Shown: positions 44,605 through 53,003 of the stretch, piece by piece
Layout of the letters: every line of letters starts with the position of its first letter
Numbering within the stretch: the stretch's first letter is position 1
Assembly (NCBI RefSeq): GCF_900591205.1
Contig: NZ_UUPU01000085.1
Location: forward strand, 372,001-436,000
Source: Pseudomonas viridiflava
GTDB taxonomy: Bacteria > Pseudomonadota > Gammaproteobacteria > Pseudomonadales > Pseudomonadaceae
Reading direction: 5' to 3'
Length of the DNA: 64,000 nt
Position numbers and translations under genes: made by a program
The notes under the pieces: generated by a model
Told to the model about the DNA's origin: nothing
What the model saw: only the letters and a program-made list of their open reading frames with translations
Databases searched by the model: none

Positions 44605-44644
44605 ACGTATTCATTACTTTTGATTGGTTAAGTCATATATACGT
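44605..44644. promoter_or_regulatory. Inverted repeat in the hipBA promoter region
   Basis: ACGTATTCAT and ATATATACGT are inverse arms (8 of 10 positions) about 20 bases apart in an AT-rich stretch just before hipB. They could be the HipB operator, although the sequence differs from the TATCC-N8-GGATA form of E. coli. Confidence 0.5.
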
Positions 44645-45162
44645 TACATTTTAACGCTGTCAAGGTTGTCCAGATCAAACACCCACCTCAACCGCCGCTC
44701 ATAGCCAATCCGCCCCTTATACGCCTCCCCGCTGTCCACCCAGCCTGCACTCAGATACAACCCCATCGCCGCCACATTGTGCGCATCCACCGACAGCTCC
44801 AGCGCCCTGATCTGCGGCCACGCCTGCAGTGCTGCCGCCGGCAGCGCCTGCAAGCAGGCTTTGCCGAACCCACGCCCTTGTTGGTTGCGGTCCACCTGCA
44901 ATGCATGCAGCGTCGCGCTGTGTTCATCGGCCCAGTGGGGCAGGCACGGCGGGCGTTTGAGCAGCAAAAAGGCCACGGGCCAATCATCGGCGAGCAAGGC
45001 GAAGCCTTTGATGGCGGCGGGGTTGGGATTAACCAGCAGGCTGTTCAGCGCGCAGTAGATATCGCCGGAATACGCCAGTTGCTCGGGATGCACCTGCAGG
45101 GCGTCGAGTTGCTGTTTCTGCACAAGGCTCAGCGTCTCATAGGAGGCGAGGCGGGTTTCCAT
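44644..45162 (-). CDS. GNAT-family acetyltransferase
   Basis: The 172-residue protein has the GNAT acetyl-CoA loop RNQQGRGFGKACLQ, preceded by LHALQVD and followed by ELSVDAHNVAAMGLYLSAGW. The substrate is unknown. Its stop codon touches the inverted repeat in the hipBA leader. Confidence 0.85.
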   Translation of the reverse strand: METRLASYETLSLVQKQQLDALQVHPEQLAYSGDIYCALNSLLVNPNPAAIKGFALLADDWPVAFLLLKRPPCLPHWADEHSATLHALQVDRNQQGRGFGKACLQALPAAALQAWPQIRALELSVDAHNVAAMGLYLSAGWVDSGEAYKGRIGYERRLRWVFDLDNLDSVKM

Positions 45163-45240
45163 GGGTGGCGCATCCGAAATCCTACAAAGAGGCGGGAATT
45201 CTAGCGGGTTTGCTGGCGGCGAAATTATTTTTCAGCGGGG

Positions 45241-45267
45241 TGTCGATTTACCTGAGGGTCATTCGAC
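45241..45267 (+). promoter_or_regulatory. Candidate ECF42 promoter (TGTCGA-N17-CGAC)
   Basis: TGTCGA, 17 bases, then CGAC matches the target promoter I recall for ECF42 sigma factors in Streptomyces (-35 TGTCGA, -10 CGA with C or T). It lies 43 bases before the first gene of the operon that encodes an ECF42-like sigma factor, which suggests autoregulation. Confidence 0.65.
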
Positions 45268-45310
45268 TAAGGGTGTTCCTTGTGATTTTCCAACCCCCAG
45301 GAGTATCGCC

Positions 45311-45730
45311 ATGAGTACTGCAATCAACCGCCTGATCGAGCAATGGAAACACGCCGTTACCGCCAAGGACATCGAGAAAATTGTCAGCTACTACGCCGAC
45401 GATATCCTCGCGTTCGACGCCGTTACCGCGCTGCAATTCAAGGGCAAGGCCGCTTACCGCGCCCATTGGGAAGACTGCATGAAACAGTGCCCCGGCCCCG
45501 GCATTTTCGAGTTTCATGAGTTGCATATCGTGGACGCGCCAGACAGCGCATTTGCCCACTGGCTCGCGCACTGCGGCGGCACCGGGCCGGATGGCGTACT
45601 CAAGACGTGCTGGATGCGCGTGACTGCCGGCTACCAACGCATCAACGGCGAATGGAAGGTGGTGCATGAGCATTGGTCTGCGCCGTTCGACATGCAAACC
45701 GGCGCCGGTCTGTTCGACCTGAAACCCTGA
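45311..45730 (+). CDS. SnoaL/NTF2-like protein, first gene of the ECF operon
   Basis: The 139-residue protein has the NTF2 cone fold pattern: INRLIEQWKHAVTAKDIEKI, YYADDILAFDAV, and GEWKVVHEHWSAPFD at the end. Such proteins bind small molecules or act as isomerases; many ECF41-type sigma factors even carry a fused SnoaL domain. Co-directional with YciI, SRPBCC and sigma-factor genes, it is probably part of their operon. CCAGGAG precedes the ATG by about nine bases. Confidence 0.82.
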   Translation: MSTAINRLIEQWKHAVTAKDIEKIVSYYADDILAFDAVTALQFKGKAAYRAHWEDCMKQCPGPGIFEFHELHIVDAPDSAFAHWLAHCGGTGPDGVLKTCWMRVTAGYQRINGEWKVVHEHWSAPFDMQTGAGLFDLKP

Positions 45731-45772
45731 CCGCCACGAACTATAGTCAGTAGTCCGAAAACGGAGACGCAC

Positions 45773-46117
45773 ATGAAATACCTCTGCCTGATCTACAGCA
45801 ACGAACAGGTGTTGCATACCTCGCCCGACAGCCCTGCCGACCCGGAGTGTTTCGCCTACGCCCAGGCCATTCAGGCCAGCGGCCGGATGCTCGCGGCCGA
45901 GCCGCTGGAGTCGGTGGCCACGGCCACCACCGTGCGTATGCGCAATGGCAAGCTTGCGATCACCGACGGGCCGTTTGCCGAAACCAAGGAGCAGCTCGCC
46001 GGTTTTTACCTGATCGAGGCCAAGGATTTGAATGAGGCGATCCAGGTGGCCGGTGGCATTCCGGCGGCCAGGGTCGGCAGTGTGGAAGTACGCCCTGTGC
46101 GTGAATTGAATCTCTGA
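45773..46117 (+). CDS. YciI/DGPF-family protein
   Basis: The 114-residue protein begins MKYLCLIYSNEQVL and contains TDGPFAETKEQLAGFYLIEA, the hallmark DGPF motif of YCII-related proteins. Such genes are the signature neighbours of ECF42 sigma factors, for unknown reasons. It has ACGGAGA about six bases before the start. It is the second gene of the operon. Confidence 0.9.
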   Translation: MKYLCLIYSNEQVLHTSPDSPADPECFAYAQAIQASGRMLAAEPLESVATATTVRMRNGKLAITDGPFAETKEQLAGFYLIEAKDLNEAIQVAGGIPAARVGSVEVRPVRELNL

Positions 46118-46151
46118 ATACAACAATCACAAGATTCCAGGAGGTTTGCCC

Positions 46152-46631
46152 ATGACCACTCAACCCGCTGAATTTGAACTGTCCATCAGCCGCGTAATCG
46201 ACGCGCCCCGCAGCCGGGTGTTCCGTGCCTGGACCGAGCCCGCGCTGCTGCAACAATGGTGGGGGCCGCACGGCATGACCACCCCCGAGTGTGAAATGAA
46301 CCTGTGGGTCGGTGGCCTGTTTCGCACCTTGATGCGCGCCCCGGATGGCACCGAGTACCCGACCCAGGGCGTGTTTCTGGAAATCGTCGCGCCACGGCGG
46401 CTGGTATTTACCGACGCCTTTGCGCCGGGCTGGGTTCCTTCGGGCAAGCCGTTTATGACCGCCGAAGTGACCCTTCAAGAAGTCGACGGCAACAAGACCC
46501 TTTACACCGCCCGCGCCATGCATTGGAGCCAGGAAGACAAGCAGGCCCACGAAGCCATGGGCTTTCATGACGGCTGGGGCCAGAGCCTGGAGCGCCTGGT
46601 GACGCTGGTCACCCAGGGCCTGCCCGATTGA
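46152..46631 (+). CDS. SRPBCC (AHSA1-type) protein
   Basis: The 159-residue START-like protein has SRVIDAPRSRVFRAWTEPAL and WWGPHGMTTP, and ends in a helix around HDGWGQSLERLV, as in AHSA1-domain proteins. These have a hydrophobic cavity for a ligand. CAGGAGG lies nine bases upstream of the ATG. Its stop overlaps the start of the sigma-factor gene. Confidence 0.9.
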   Translation: MTTQPAEFELSISRVIDAPRSRVFRAWTEPALLQQWWGPHGMTTPECEMNLWVGGLFRTLMRAPDGTEYPTQGVFLEIVAPRRLVFTDAFAPGWVPSGKPFMTAEVTLQEVDGNKTLYTARAMHWSQEDKQAHEAMGFHDGWGQSLERLVTLVTQGLPD

Positions 46632-47839
46632 CGCCTGCCATCGAGGCGATTTACCGCAGCGAATCGCGGCGCGTGTTGGCGACGCTGATTCGCTTGCTCG
46701 GTGACTTCGATTTGGCTGAAGAAGCACTGCATGAGGCGTTTTTTGTCGCCGTGCAGCGCTGGCCGCAGGACGGTGTGCCGGACAACCCACGGGCCTGGCT
46801 GGTCTCTACCGGCCGTTTCAAAGCCATCGACCGGTTGCGTCGCCAGGCCCGATTTACCCCTTTATTGCAGGAGCAGGCCGACGCACTGGAGGCGACCGAC
46901 TGGACTGTTGAAGACGTGGAAGATGACCGCCTGCGCCTGATTTTCACCTGCTGCCACCCGGCACTGGCGCCCGACGCCCAGGCGGCGCTGACCTTGCGTG
47001 AGATCTGCGACCTCACCACCGAGGAAATCGCCCGCGCGTTTCTCGCCACGCCCACCACCATCGCCCAGCGCATCGTGCGCGCCAAGGGCAAGATTCGCGA
47101 GGCTCGGATCCCTTATCAGGTGCCCACCCTCGACGAGTTGCCGGAGCGCCTCGACAGCGTGTTGCGCGTGGTCTACCTGGTGTTCAACGAGGGCTATTCA
47201 GCGTCCATGGGGGCGGACCTCACGCGGCAGGATCTGACCCGCGAAGCCATCCGCCTCGCTCGCCTGCTGATGGAGTTGCTGCCGGAGCCTGAGGTGATGG
47301 GGTTGCTGGCGTTGATGTTGCTTCACGAATCACGCGCAGCGGCACGGATCTCGGCGGGCGGTGAGCTGGTGTTGTTGGATGAACAGGACCGTGCGCTGTG
47401 GGATGCGTCCTTGATTGCTGAAGGCTGCGCGCTGGTTGAACAGGCGCTGACCACGGGGCGTTTTGGGCCGTATTGCCTGCAGGCGGCAATTGCGGCGGTG
47501 CATGCCGAAGCGCCGAACGCGGGGGCGACCGACTGGCTGCAGATTGTCGGGCTTTACGATGTGTTGCTCAGGCAGATGCCGTCGCCGGTGATCGAACTCA
47601 ACCGCGCTGTGGCGGTGGCGATGGTGCAGGGGCCGTTGGCGGGGTTGGAAGGGGTGGACGGTATTTTGCAACGTGGGGAGTTGCTGGATTACCACCTGGC
47701 GCATGCGGCGCGAGGGGAGTTTTGTCGGCAGTTGGCGCGGGTTGAAGAGGCGCGTGCGGCGTACGAAAACGCCCTGTCGCTGACCCGGCAAACCCCGGAA
47801 AAACGCTTCCTCGAACGACGCTTGGCCGAACTCAAATAA
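46628..47839 (+). CDS. ECF42-type RNA polymerase sigma factor
   Basis: The 403-residue protein has sigma region 2 (DFDLAEEALHEAFFVAV, then NPRAWLVSTGRFKAIDRLRR), sigma region 4 (LTLREICDLTTEEIARAF), and a long C-terminal extension of about 220 residues (VVYLVFNEGYSASMGAD, then TPR-like helices), which is the mark of ECF42. No anti-sigma factor gene is near. The extension is needed for activity in studied members. It starts with TTG, four bases overlapping the previous stop, so translation is coupled. Confidence 0.9.
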   Translation: MTPAIEAIYRSESRRVLATLIRLLGDFDLAEEALHEAFFVAVQRWPQDGVPDNPRAWLVSTGRFKAIDRLRRQARFTPLLQEQADALEATDWTVEDVEDDRLRLIFTCCHPALAPDAQAALTLREICDLTTEEIARAFLATPTTIAQRIVRAKGKIREARIPYQVPTLDELPERLDSVLRVVYLVFNEGYSASMGADLTRQDLTREAIRLARLLMELLPEPEVMGLLALMLLHESRAAARISAGGELVLLDEQDRALWDASLIAEGCALVEQALTTGRFGPYCLQAAIAAVHAEAPNAGATDWLQIVGLYDVLLRQMPSPVIELNRAVAVAMVQGPLAGLEGVDGILQRGELLDYHLAHAARGEFCRQLARVEEARAAYENALSLTRQTPEKRFLERRLAELK

Positions 47840-47860
47840 ATCACACAATAAAGCTCCAAA

Positions 47861-47950
47861 TGTGGGCGCTGGCTTGCCTGCGATAGCGGAGTGTCAGGCG
47901 ACAAAAATGTCGACTGTCAGGCCCTCATCGCTGGCAAGCCGGCGCCTACG
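47861..47950. repeat. REPIN after the ECF operon
   Basis: TGTGGGCGCTGGCTTGCCTG and its inverted copy (CTGGCAAGCCGGCGCCTAC) are imperfect mirror arms, with TGTCAGGCGACA...TGTCGACTGTCA inside. It is a divergent member of the REP pairs, placed between converging genes. Confidence 0.75.
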
Positions 47951-47963
47951 GTTTGATCAGTCA

Positions 47964-48818
47964 TCAGTCCAGCATCAACCCCAACATCCAGCTCCCCGCC
48001 GGCCCCGGCGGGTGGTGGCGCGACCACAGCGCATCCACCGCCACCGAGCGCGGCCAGCTGCGCACGTTGAGTTCAACCAGTCCGGCGTTGCCGAAGCGCT
48101 CCACCAGCCAGCGCGGCAACGCCGCCCAGCCGAAACCGAGCTGGGCCATTTCCAGCAGCATCAGAAAGCTTGGCGCCGACCACACACGGCCGCTGGGGCG
48201 CGTTTCATTCGGGTTGATGATGCTCGCCAGGCGCAGTTCACGGTGCTGTTGCAGGGCGTGCTGGTTGATGTCAGCCACACTGGCCAAGGGATGATCGGGT
48301 GCTACGAACAGCGCGATTTCCGTGCGTTCCGCCACGGGGGCGCGGGTCAGGTCAGGGGGGTAAACCTCTTGAGCTTCGACAAACGCCATCTGGGCGCGGC
48401 CGCTTTGTACCAGGGCGATCAGGTCTTCGCATTCGGCGATCAACCATTCCAGCTCCAGGTCCGGGTAGCGTTGCTCAAAGGCTTTGAGGGCAAGTTCGAA
48501 GCGTTCCGATTGGTAGGTATCAGACATCGCGATCGTCACTTTAGGCTCCAAACCTTGGGCCAACTGGCTCGCCGCCAGCTCCAGGCGGCTGCTGGCTTCC
48601 AGCACCTGCTCGGCGCGTTGCAGCAATACATGACCCGCCGGGGTAAGCGTCGGCTTGCGGCTGCGGCGATCAAACAGCACCACATCCAGGTCAATCTCCA
48701 GGCTCGCCACGGCGGCGCTGACGGTGGACTGGCTCTTGCCCAACTTGCGCGCCGCCGCCGAAAACGAGCCTTGGGTGGCCGCTTGCACAAACGCCTGCAG
48801 CACTTCATTGGACGCCAT
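47964..48818 (-). CDS. LysR-family transcriptional regulator
   Basis: The 284-residue regulator has its helix-turn-helix at SFSAAARKLGKSQSTVSAAV and an effector domain (KVTIAMSDTYQSERFELAL). It is divergent from the PACE-family efflux gene about 90 bases away. LysR genes in this position normally control the efflux gene. Confidence 0.9.
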   Translation of the reverse strand: MASNEVLQAFVQAATQGSFSAAARKLGKSQSTVSAAVASLEIDLDVVLFDRRSRKPTLTPAGHVLLQRAEQVLEASSRLELAASQLAQGLEPKVTIAMSDTYQSERFELALKAFEQRYPDLELEWLIAECEDLIALVQSGRAQMAFVEAQEVYPPDLTRAPVAERTEIALFVAPDHPLASVADINQHALQQHRELRLASIINPNETRPSGRVWSAPSFLMLLEMAQLGFGWAALPRWLVERFGNAGLVELNVRSWPRSVAVDALWSRHHPPGPAGSWMLGLMLD

Positions 48819-48906
48819 AAGTATCGCCTTGCTCGATGGTTATTAGTTATGAAGTATCGAGTCTAAGGGTAATCATGGCAACCATCGTCCCTCACGGAGC
48901 CGGGTT

Positions 48907-49347
48907 ATGAACCCTACCAAGTCGATTACTGAACGTGTTTGCCAGGCCATCGGTTTTGAGGCCCTGGCCTTGTTGATCTGCACCCCGTTGCTGGCGTGGA
49001 TCATGAACAAACCGGCGCTGGAAATGGGCATGGTCACCCTGGCGCTCAGCCTGATGGCGCTGACCTGGAACGTAATTTTCAACGGGCTGTTCGACCGTCT
49101 CAAGGTGCGCCTGCAGCTGGCCAACAACGCCTGGACCCGCGTGCTGCACGCGCTGATATTTGAGGGAGGGCTGATCCTGGTGGCCGTGCCGTTGATTGCC
49201 GCCTGGCTGAACATCAGCCTGATGCAGGCGTTTATCCTCGACATCGGTGTGTTGCTGTTTTTCCTGCCGTATACCTATGTGTATCACTGGGGGTATGACG
49301 TCATTCGGGAAAAACTCCTACAGCAACGCCTGCCTAGCCAAGCGTGA
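48907..49347 (+). CDS. PACE-family efflux protein
   Basis: The 146-residue membrane protein has four helices in two repeats, with the bacterial transmembrane pair signatures at ERVCQAIGFEALALLI and RVLHALIFEGGLILV and with the conserved ALTWNVIFNGLFD. PACE proteins such as AceI export chlorhexidine and other biocides; their natural substrates are probably polyamines. A LysR gene faces it. Confidence 0.9.
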   Translation: MNPTKSITERVCQAIGFEALALLICTPLLAWIMNKPALEMGMVTLALSLMALTWNVIFNGLFDRLKVRLQLANNAWTRVLHALIFEGGLILVAVPLIAAWLNISLMQAFILDIGVLLFFLPYTYVYHWGYDVIREKLLQQRLPSQA

Positions 49348-49407
49348 GCCAGGTGGCAAAATCCAGAAATGCCCGCACCTGCGGGCATTGATGCCTGCGC
49401 AGAATGC

Positions 49408-50166
49408 TTACAGAAACATGCCGCCCGACGCCTCGATACGTTGCCCGGTGATCCAGTTGCTGCCGTCGGCCAGCAGTGTGGAAATCGCCCCGCCAATATC
49501 GTCCGGCAAACCGGCACGGCCCAAGGCGGTGTTGTTGGCGACCATCGTATTGAGGTCCGGGTTATCACGTACCGCGCCGCCGCTGAAGTCGGTAGCAATT
49601 GCGCCGGGCGCCAAGGTGTTCACGGTGATACCACGCGGGCCCAGCTCCTTGGCCTGGTAGCGCGACAGCACTTCCACCGCGCCCTTCATCGAGGCATACG
49701 CCGCATACCCCGGCAGGCTGAACCGCGCCAGGCCACTGGAAATATTGATGATGCGCCCGCCGTCGCTGATCAGCGGCAGCAGTTTTTGCGTGAGAAAAAA
49801 CGGTGCCTTGAAGTGGATTGCCACCAGGCGGTCGAACTGTTCTTCGCTGGTGTCGGCAAAGCTGGCGTGTACGCCAATCCCGGCGTTGTTGATCAGAAAG
49901 TTGAAGTGATCCTGTGCGAAAACCTCCTTGAGTACTGTGCCGACCTGGCTCACAAAACCATTGAAGCTCGCGCTCTGGCTCACATCCAGTTGCAGCATGG
50001 CGGCGCGGCCACCCAGCGCTTCAACCTGTTCGACGACTGCTTGGGCTTCGCTGGCCGCGCTGTGGTAAGTGCCGATGATGTCGACGCCTTGTGCCGCCAG
50101 GTGCAGCGCGGCGCTTTTGCCCAGGCCACGGCTGGCGCCGGTGATGAGTGCGATTTTGCGGGTCAT
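49408..50166 (-). CDS. Short-chain dehydrogenase/reductase
   Basis: The 252-residue classical SDR has ALITGASRGLGKSAA (cofactor loop), NNAGIG, and the active site S with YAAYASMK (Y-x3-K). The substrate is unknown; the length and motifs match 3-oxoacyl-ACP reductase-like enzymes. The start MTRKIAL has GAAGAGGG about eight bases upstream. It is divergent from a LysR gene about 110 bases away. Confidence 0.9.
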   Translation of the reverse strand: MTRKIALITGASRGLGKSAALHLAAQGVDIIGTYHSAASEAQAVVEQVEALGGRAAMLQLDVSQSASFNGFVSQVGTVLKEVFAQDHFNFLINNAGIGVHASFADTSEEQFDRLVAIHFKAPFFLTQKLLPLISDGGRIINISSGLARFSLPGYAAYASMKGAVEVLSRYQAKELGPRGITVNTLAPGAIATDFSGGAVRDNPDLNTMVANNTALGRAGLPDDIGGAISTLLADGSNWITGQRIEASGGMFL

Positions 50167-50274
50167 GGTGTAGCCCTCTTCTGATGTGATCGTGGGGCTG
50201 AGTGTATTTGTCCGTCCGTAACGTGATAAACATGGCCAACTCGGAATCACTGGCCGGATAAGGCGAACAATCCT

Positions 50275-51171
50275 ATGAACAAACTTGAGCTGCTGCGCAC
50301 CTTCGTGCGCGTCACCGAGCTGTCGAGTTTCACCGGCGCTGGCGAAAGCCTTGGCCTTCCGCGGTCAACCGTGTCCGAGCATGTGCAGGCGCTGGAAGCA
50401 CTGCTCGGCGCGCGCCTGTTGCAGCGCACCACACGCAAGGTGCAGGCGACCCAGGACGGGCGCGTGTTGTATGAACGCAGCAAGGATTTGCTCGCGCATA
50501 TGGAGGAGCTGGAAGGGCTGTTTCGCCAGGATGAAGCGCAGCTGAGCGGGCGTATTCGAGTGGACATGCCCAATGTGATGGCGCGGGATTTGATCCTGCC
50601 GCGCCTGCCACAATTCATGGATGCGCACCCTTTGATCGAGCTGGAAATCAGCACCACCGACCGCCAGGTCGACCTGCTCGCCGAAGGTTTCGACTGCGTA
50701 TTGCGTGTCGGCGCGCAGCCCGACCAGTCGGTGGTGGCGCGGCTGTTGTGCAGCATGCCGATGATCAACTGCGTGAGCGCCGACTACCTTCGGCGCCATG
50801 GTCGGCCTGAGACCCTGGCCGATCTGGCGCATCATCATTTGGTGCATTACGTGCGCCCCCTGGGCTCACGCTCGGCGGGGTTTGAATACCAGCACGGCAA
50901 CAAGGTGCACCGCGTGCCGATGGCCGGGCGGGTCACGGTCAACAGTACAGATGCGTATAAGTCGGCGTGCCTGGGCGGTTTCGGTATTACCCAGGTGCCC
51001 GTCCTGGGGATTCGTGACTTGCTCGACAGCGGCGAGCTGGTGGCGATATTGCCCGACTACCCGGCCCCCGCGCTGGACGTGTCGCTGCTCTACGCTGGGC
51101 AACGGCATTTGCCGCAGCGGGTGCGGGTGTTTATGGATTGGCTGGCCGCCACCTTGCAATCCCAGCTCTAA
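50275..51171 (+). CDS. LysR-family transcriptional regulator
   Basis: The 298-residue regulator has its helix-turn-helix at SFTGAGESLGLPRSTVSEHV and the CrgA-like effector start GRIRVDMPNVMARDLILP. It is divergent from the SDR gene and probably controls it. Its stop overlaps the stop of the next, converging LysR gene by 4 bases. Confidence 0.92.
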   Translation: MNKLELLRTFVRVTELSSFTGAGESLGLPRSTVSEHVQALEALLGARLLQRTTRKVQATQDGRVLYERSKDLLAHMEELEGLFRQDEAQLSGRIRVDMPNVMARDLILPRLPQFMDAHPLIELEISTTDRQVDLLAEGFDCVLRVGAQPDQSVVARLLCSMPMINCVSADYLRRHGRPETLADLAHHHLVHYVRPLGSRSAGFEYQHGNKVHRVPMAGRVTVNSTDAYKSACLGGFGITQVPVLGIRDLLDSGELVAILPDYPAPALDVSLLYAGQRHLPQRVRVFMDWLAATLQSQL

Positions 51172-52091
51172 CGCCGCGCCGACAACTGCTGCGGCGCCAG
51201 GAACGCGTCGTGGAAATAGTCCCTGAATGCCTGCATCGCCGGGGTAAACGCCCGCTCGCGGTGCCAGGCCAGGCCGACGCTCATGGGGGTGACCGGGTCG
51301 GTCACGGTCAGGGTTTCGATGCGTTTGCCTTCCAGTGACCAGGGCCGGTGCACCAGGTCTGACAAGATCGCCACGCCGCTGCCATTGGCGACCATGCTGC
51401 GCACCGCCTCCACCGAACTGGTGCGCAGCCGCACCTTGGGCGTTTGCCCGGCCTGTTCCCAATAGCGCATGGCGCTGTGTTCGGCCTCATCGACGGTGAG
51501 CAGGATATACGGTTCCTGCGCCACATCCGCCAGACTCACGGCGCCGCGTTCGCACAACGGGTGATGGCTGGGTAGCCATAGGCGGCGTTCGGAGTTGAAG
51601 AGGATCTCGGACACGATATCCGGGTGCGTGAGGTTGGCGGTGAGCACCACGGCCATATCGAATTGGCCATCGAGCAAACCGTGTTCGATGGCCTGGCGCT
51701 CCTGTTCGAACACCTCGATGGTCACATCCGGGTGCCAGTGCTCCATGCGCTGCAAGTGGTGGGGCAAGAAATAGCCGAGCACCGTGTAACTGGCCGCCAC
51801 CCGCAGTACGCCGCTGGCGCGGTAGTCGGGCAGCGGGCTGTTCAGCGCATCCTCCACGCTGCGCAGAATCACATAGGCGCGGTTGAGAAAATGCCGCCCC
51901 GCGTCGGTGAGGTTCATGCCCTGGGCCGAGCGCACGAACAGTTGCACGCCGAGCATCGCCTCCAGCTCCTTGATCGCTGTGGTCACCGCCGACTGGGAGA
52001 TGTTCAGGTGGATTGCCGCCTGGGAAATCTGGCCGATTTCAGCGGTGGCGACAAAGTAGCGGATTTGGCGCAGGGTCAGGGACATAGCCAT
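51168..52091 (-). CDS. LysR-family regulator divergent from pxpABC
   Basis: The 307-residue regulator starts MAMSLTLRQIRYF, with helix-turn-helix around QISQAAIHLNISQSAVTTAI. It faces pxpA across about 100 bases and is the probable regulator of the 5-oxoproline genes. An ATG two codons later is an equal candidate start; neither has a good ribosome site. Confidence 0.9.
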   Translation of the reverse strand: MAMSLTLRQIRYFVATAEIGQISQAAIHLNISQSAVTTAIKELEAMLGVQLFVRSAQGMNLTDAGRHFLNRAYVILRSVEDALNSPLPDYRASGVLRVAASYTVLGYFLPHHLQRMEHWHPDVTIEVFEQERQAIEHGLLDGQFDMAVVLTANLTHPDIVSEILFNSERRLWLPSHHPLCERGAVSLADVAQEPYILLTVDEAEHSAMRYWEQAGQTPKVRLRTSSVEAVRSMVANGSGVAILSDLVHRPWSLEGKRIETLTVTDPVTPMSVGLAWHRERAFTPAMQAFRDYFHDAFLAPQQLSARR

Positions 52092-52189
52092 ATCTGTTTT
52101 TCAGAAGATGGGTCATCTGATAATAGATCTTCCCAAGGGGTCAAGCCCCAGCCTACTTTCCTTGCATCACCTTTGGCGGAGCGATTCTG

Positions 52190-52945
52190 ATGCAGGCAGT
52201 GGATTTCAATTCAGACATGGGCGAAGGCTTCGGCCCCTGGACCATCGGCGATGGGGTTGACGCGCAACTGATGGCCTATATCAGCTCGGCCAATATTGCC
52301 ACCGGCTTCCACGCCGGCGACCCCGGCACCATGCGCCGTACGGTGGAGCGCGCCAAGCAACTGGGCGTGGCCATCGGCGCGCATCCGGGCTTTCGCGACC
52401 TGGTGGGCTTCGGCCGTCGGCATATCAATGCACCGGCCCAGGAACTGGTGGATGACATGCTCTACCAACTTGGCGCCCTGCGCGAAATCGCCCGTGCCCA
52501 AGGCGTGCCCCTGCAACATATCAAGCCCCACGGCGCGCTCTATATGCACTTGGCCCGCGATGAAGAAGCGGCGCGGCTGCTGGTGCAGAACCTGCAACGC
52601 CTCGAGCCTACGCTGTTGCTGTACTGCATGCCCAACTCGGTGATCTGGCGGGTGGCCAAGGAACTCGGGCAACCGGTGGTGCGCGAGTTTTATGCCGACC
52701 GTGAGTACGATCTGACCGGCTCCATTGTGTTTACCCGCAATGTGCGCGCACTTGATCCTGCAACGGTTGCGGCTCGCGTCCTACGCGCTTGTCAGACTGG
52801 GTTGGTGCGAACCGTGGAAGGCGAAGACCTGTTTATCGAATTTGATTCCATCTGCCTGCACAGCGACACCCCCGGCGCGCTGGAACTGGTGGAGGCCACC
52901 CGCGAAGCACTGGACCAGGCGGGCATCACGGTCAAAACCCCCTAA
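52190..52945 (+). CDS. pxpA: 5-oxoprolinase subunit A (LamB/YcsF family)
   Basis: The 251-residue protein has the LamB/YcsF signature VDFNSDMGEGFGPW at its start and CGRRH-like GFGRRHI, followed by HIKPHGALYMHLARD. With PxpB and PxpC it makes the ATP-dependent enzyme that opens 5-oxoproline to glutamate. It begins the pxpABC set behind a divergent LysR gene. Confidence 0.92.
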   Translation: MQAVDFNSDMGEGFGPWTIGDGVDAQLMAYISSANIATGFHAGDPGTMRRTVERAKQLGVAIGAHPGFRDLVGFGRRHINAPAQELVDDMLYQLGALREIARAQGVPLQHIKPHGALYMHLARDEEAARLLVQNLQRLEPTLLLYCMPNSVIWRVAKELGQPVVREFYADREYDLTGSIVFTRNVRALDPATVAARVLRACQTGLVRTVEGEDLFIEFDSICLHSDTPGALELVEATREALDQAGITVKTP

Positions 52946-53003
52946 TAAGATCGTTGGTTAATTTTTTGCCTGCCTTTCTACAATGATTCCAAGAGGAACA
53001 GAC

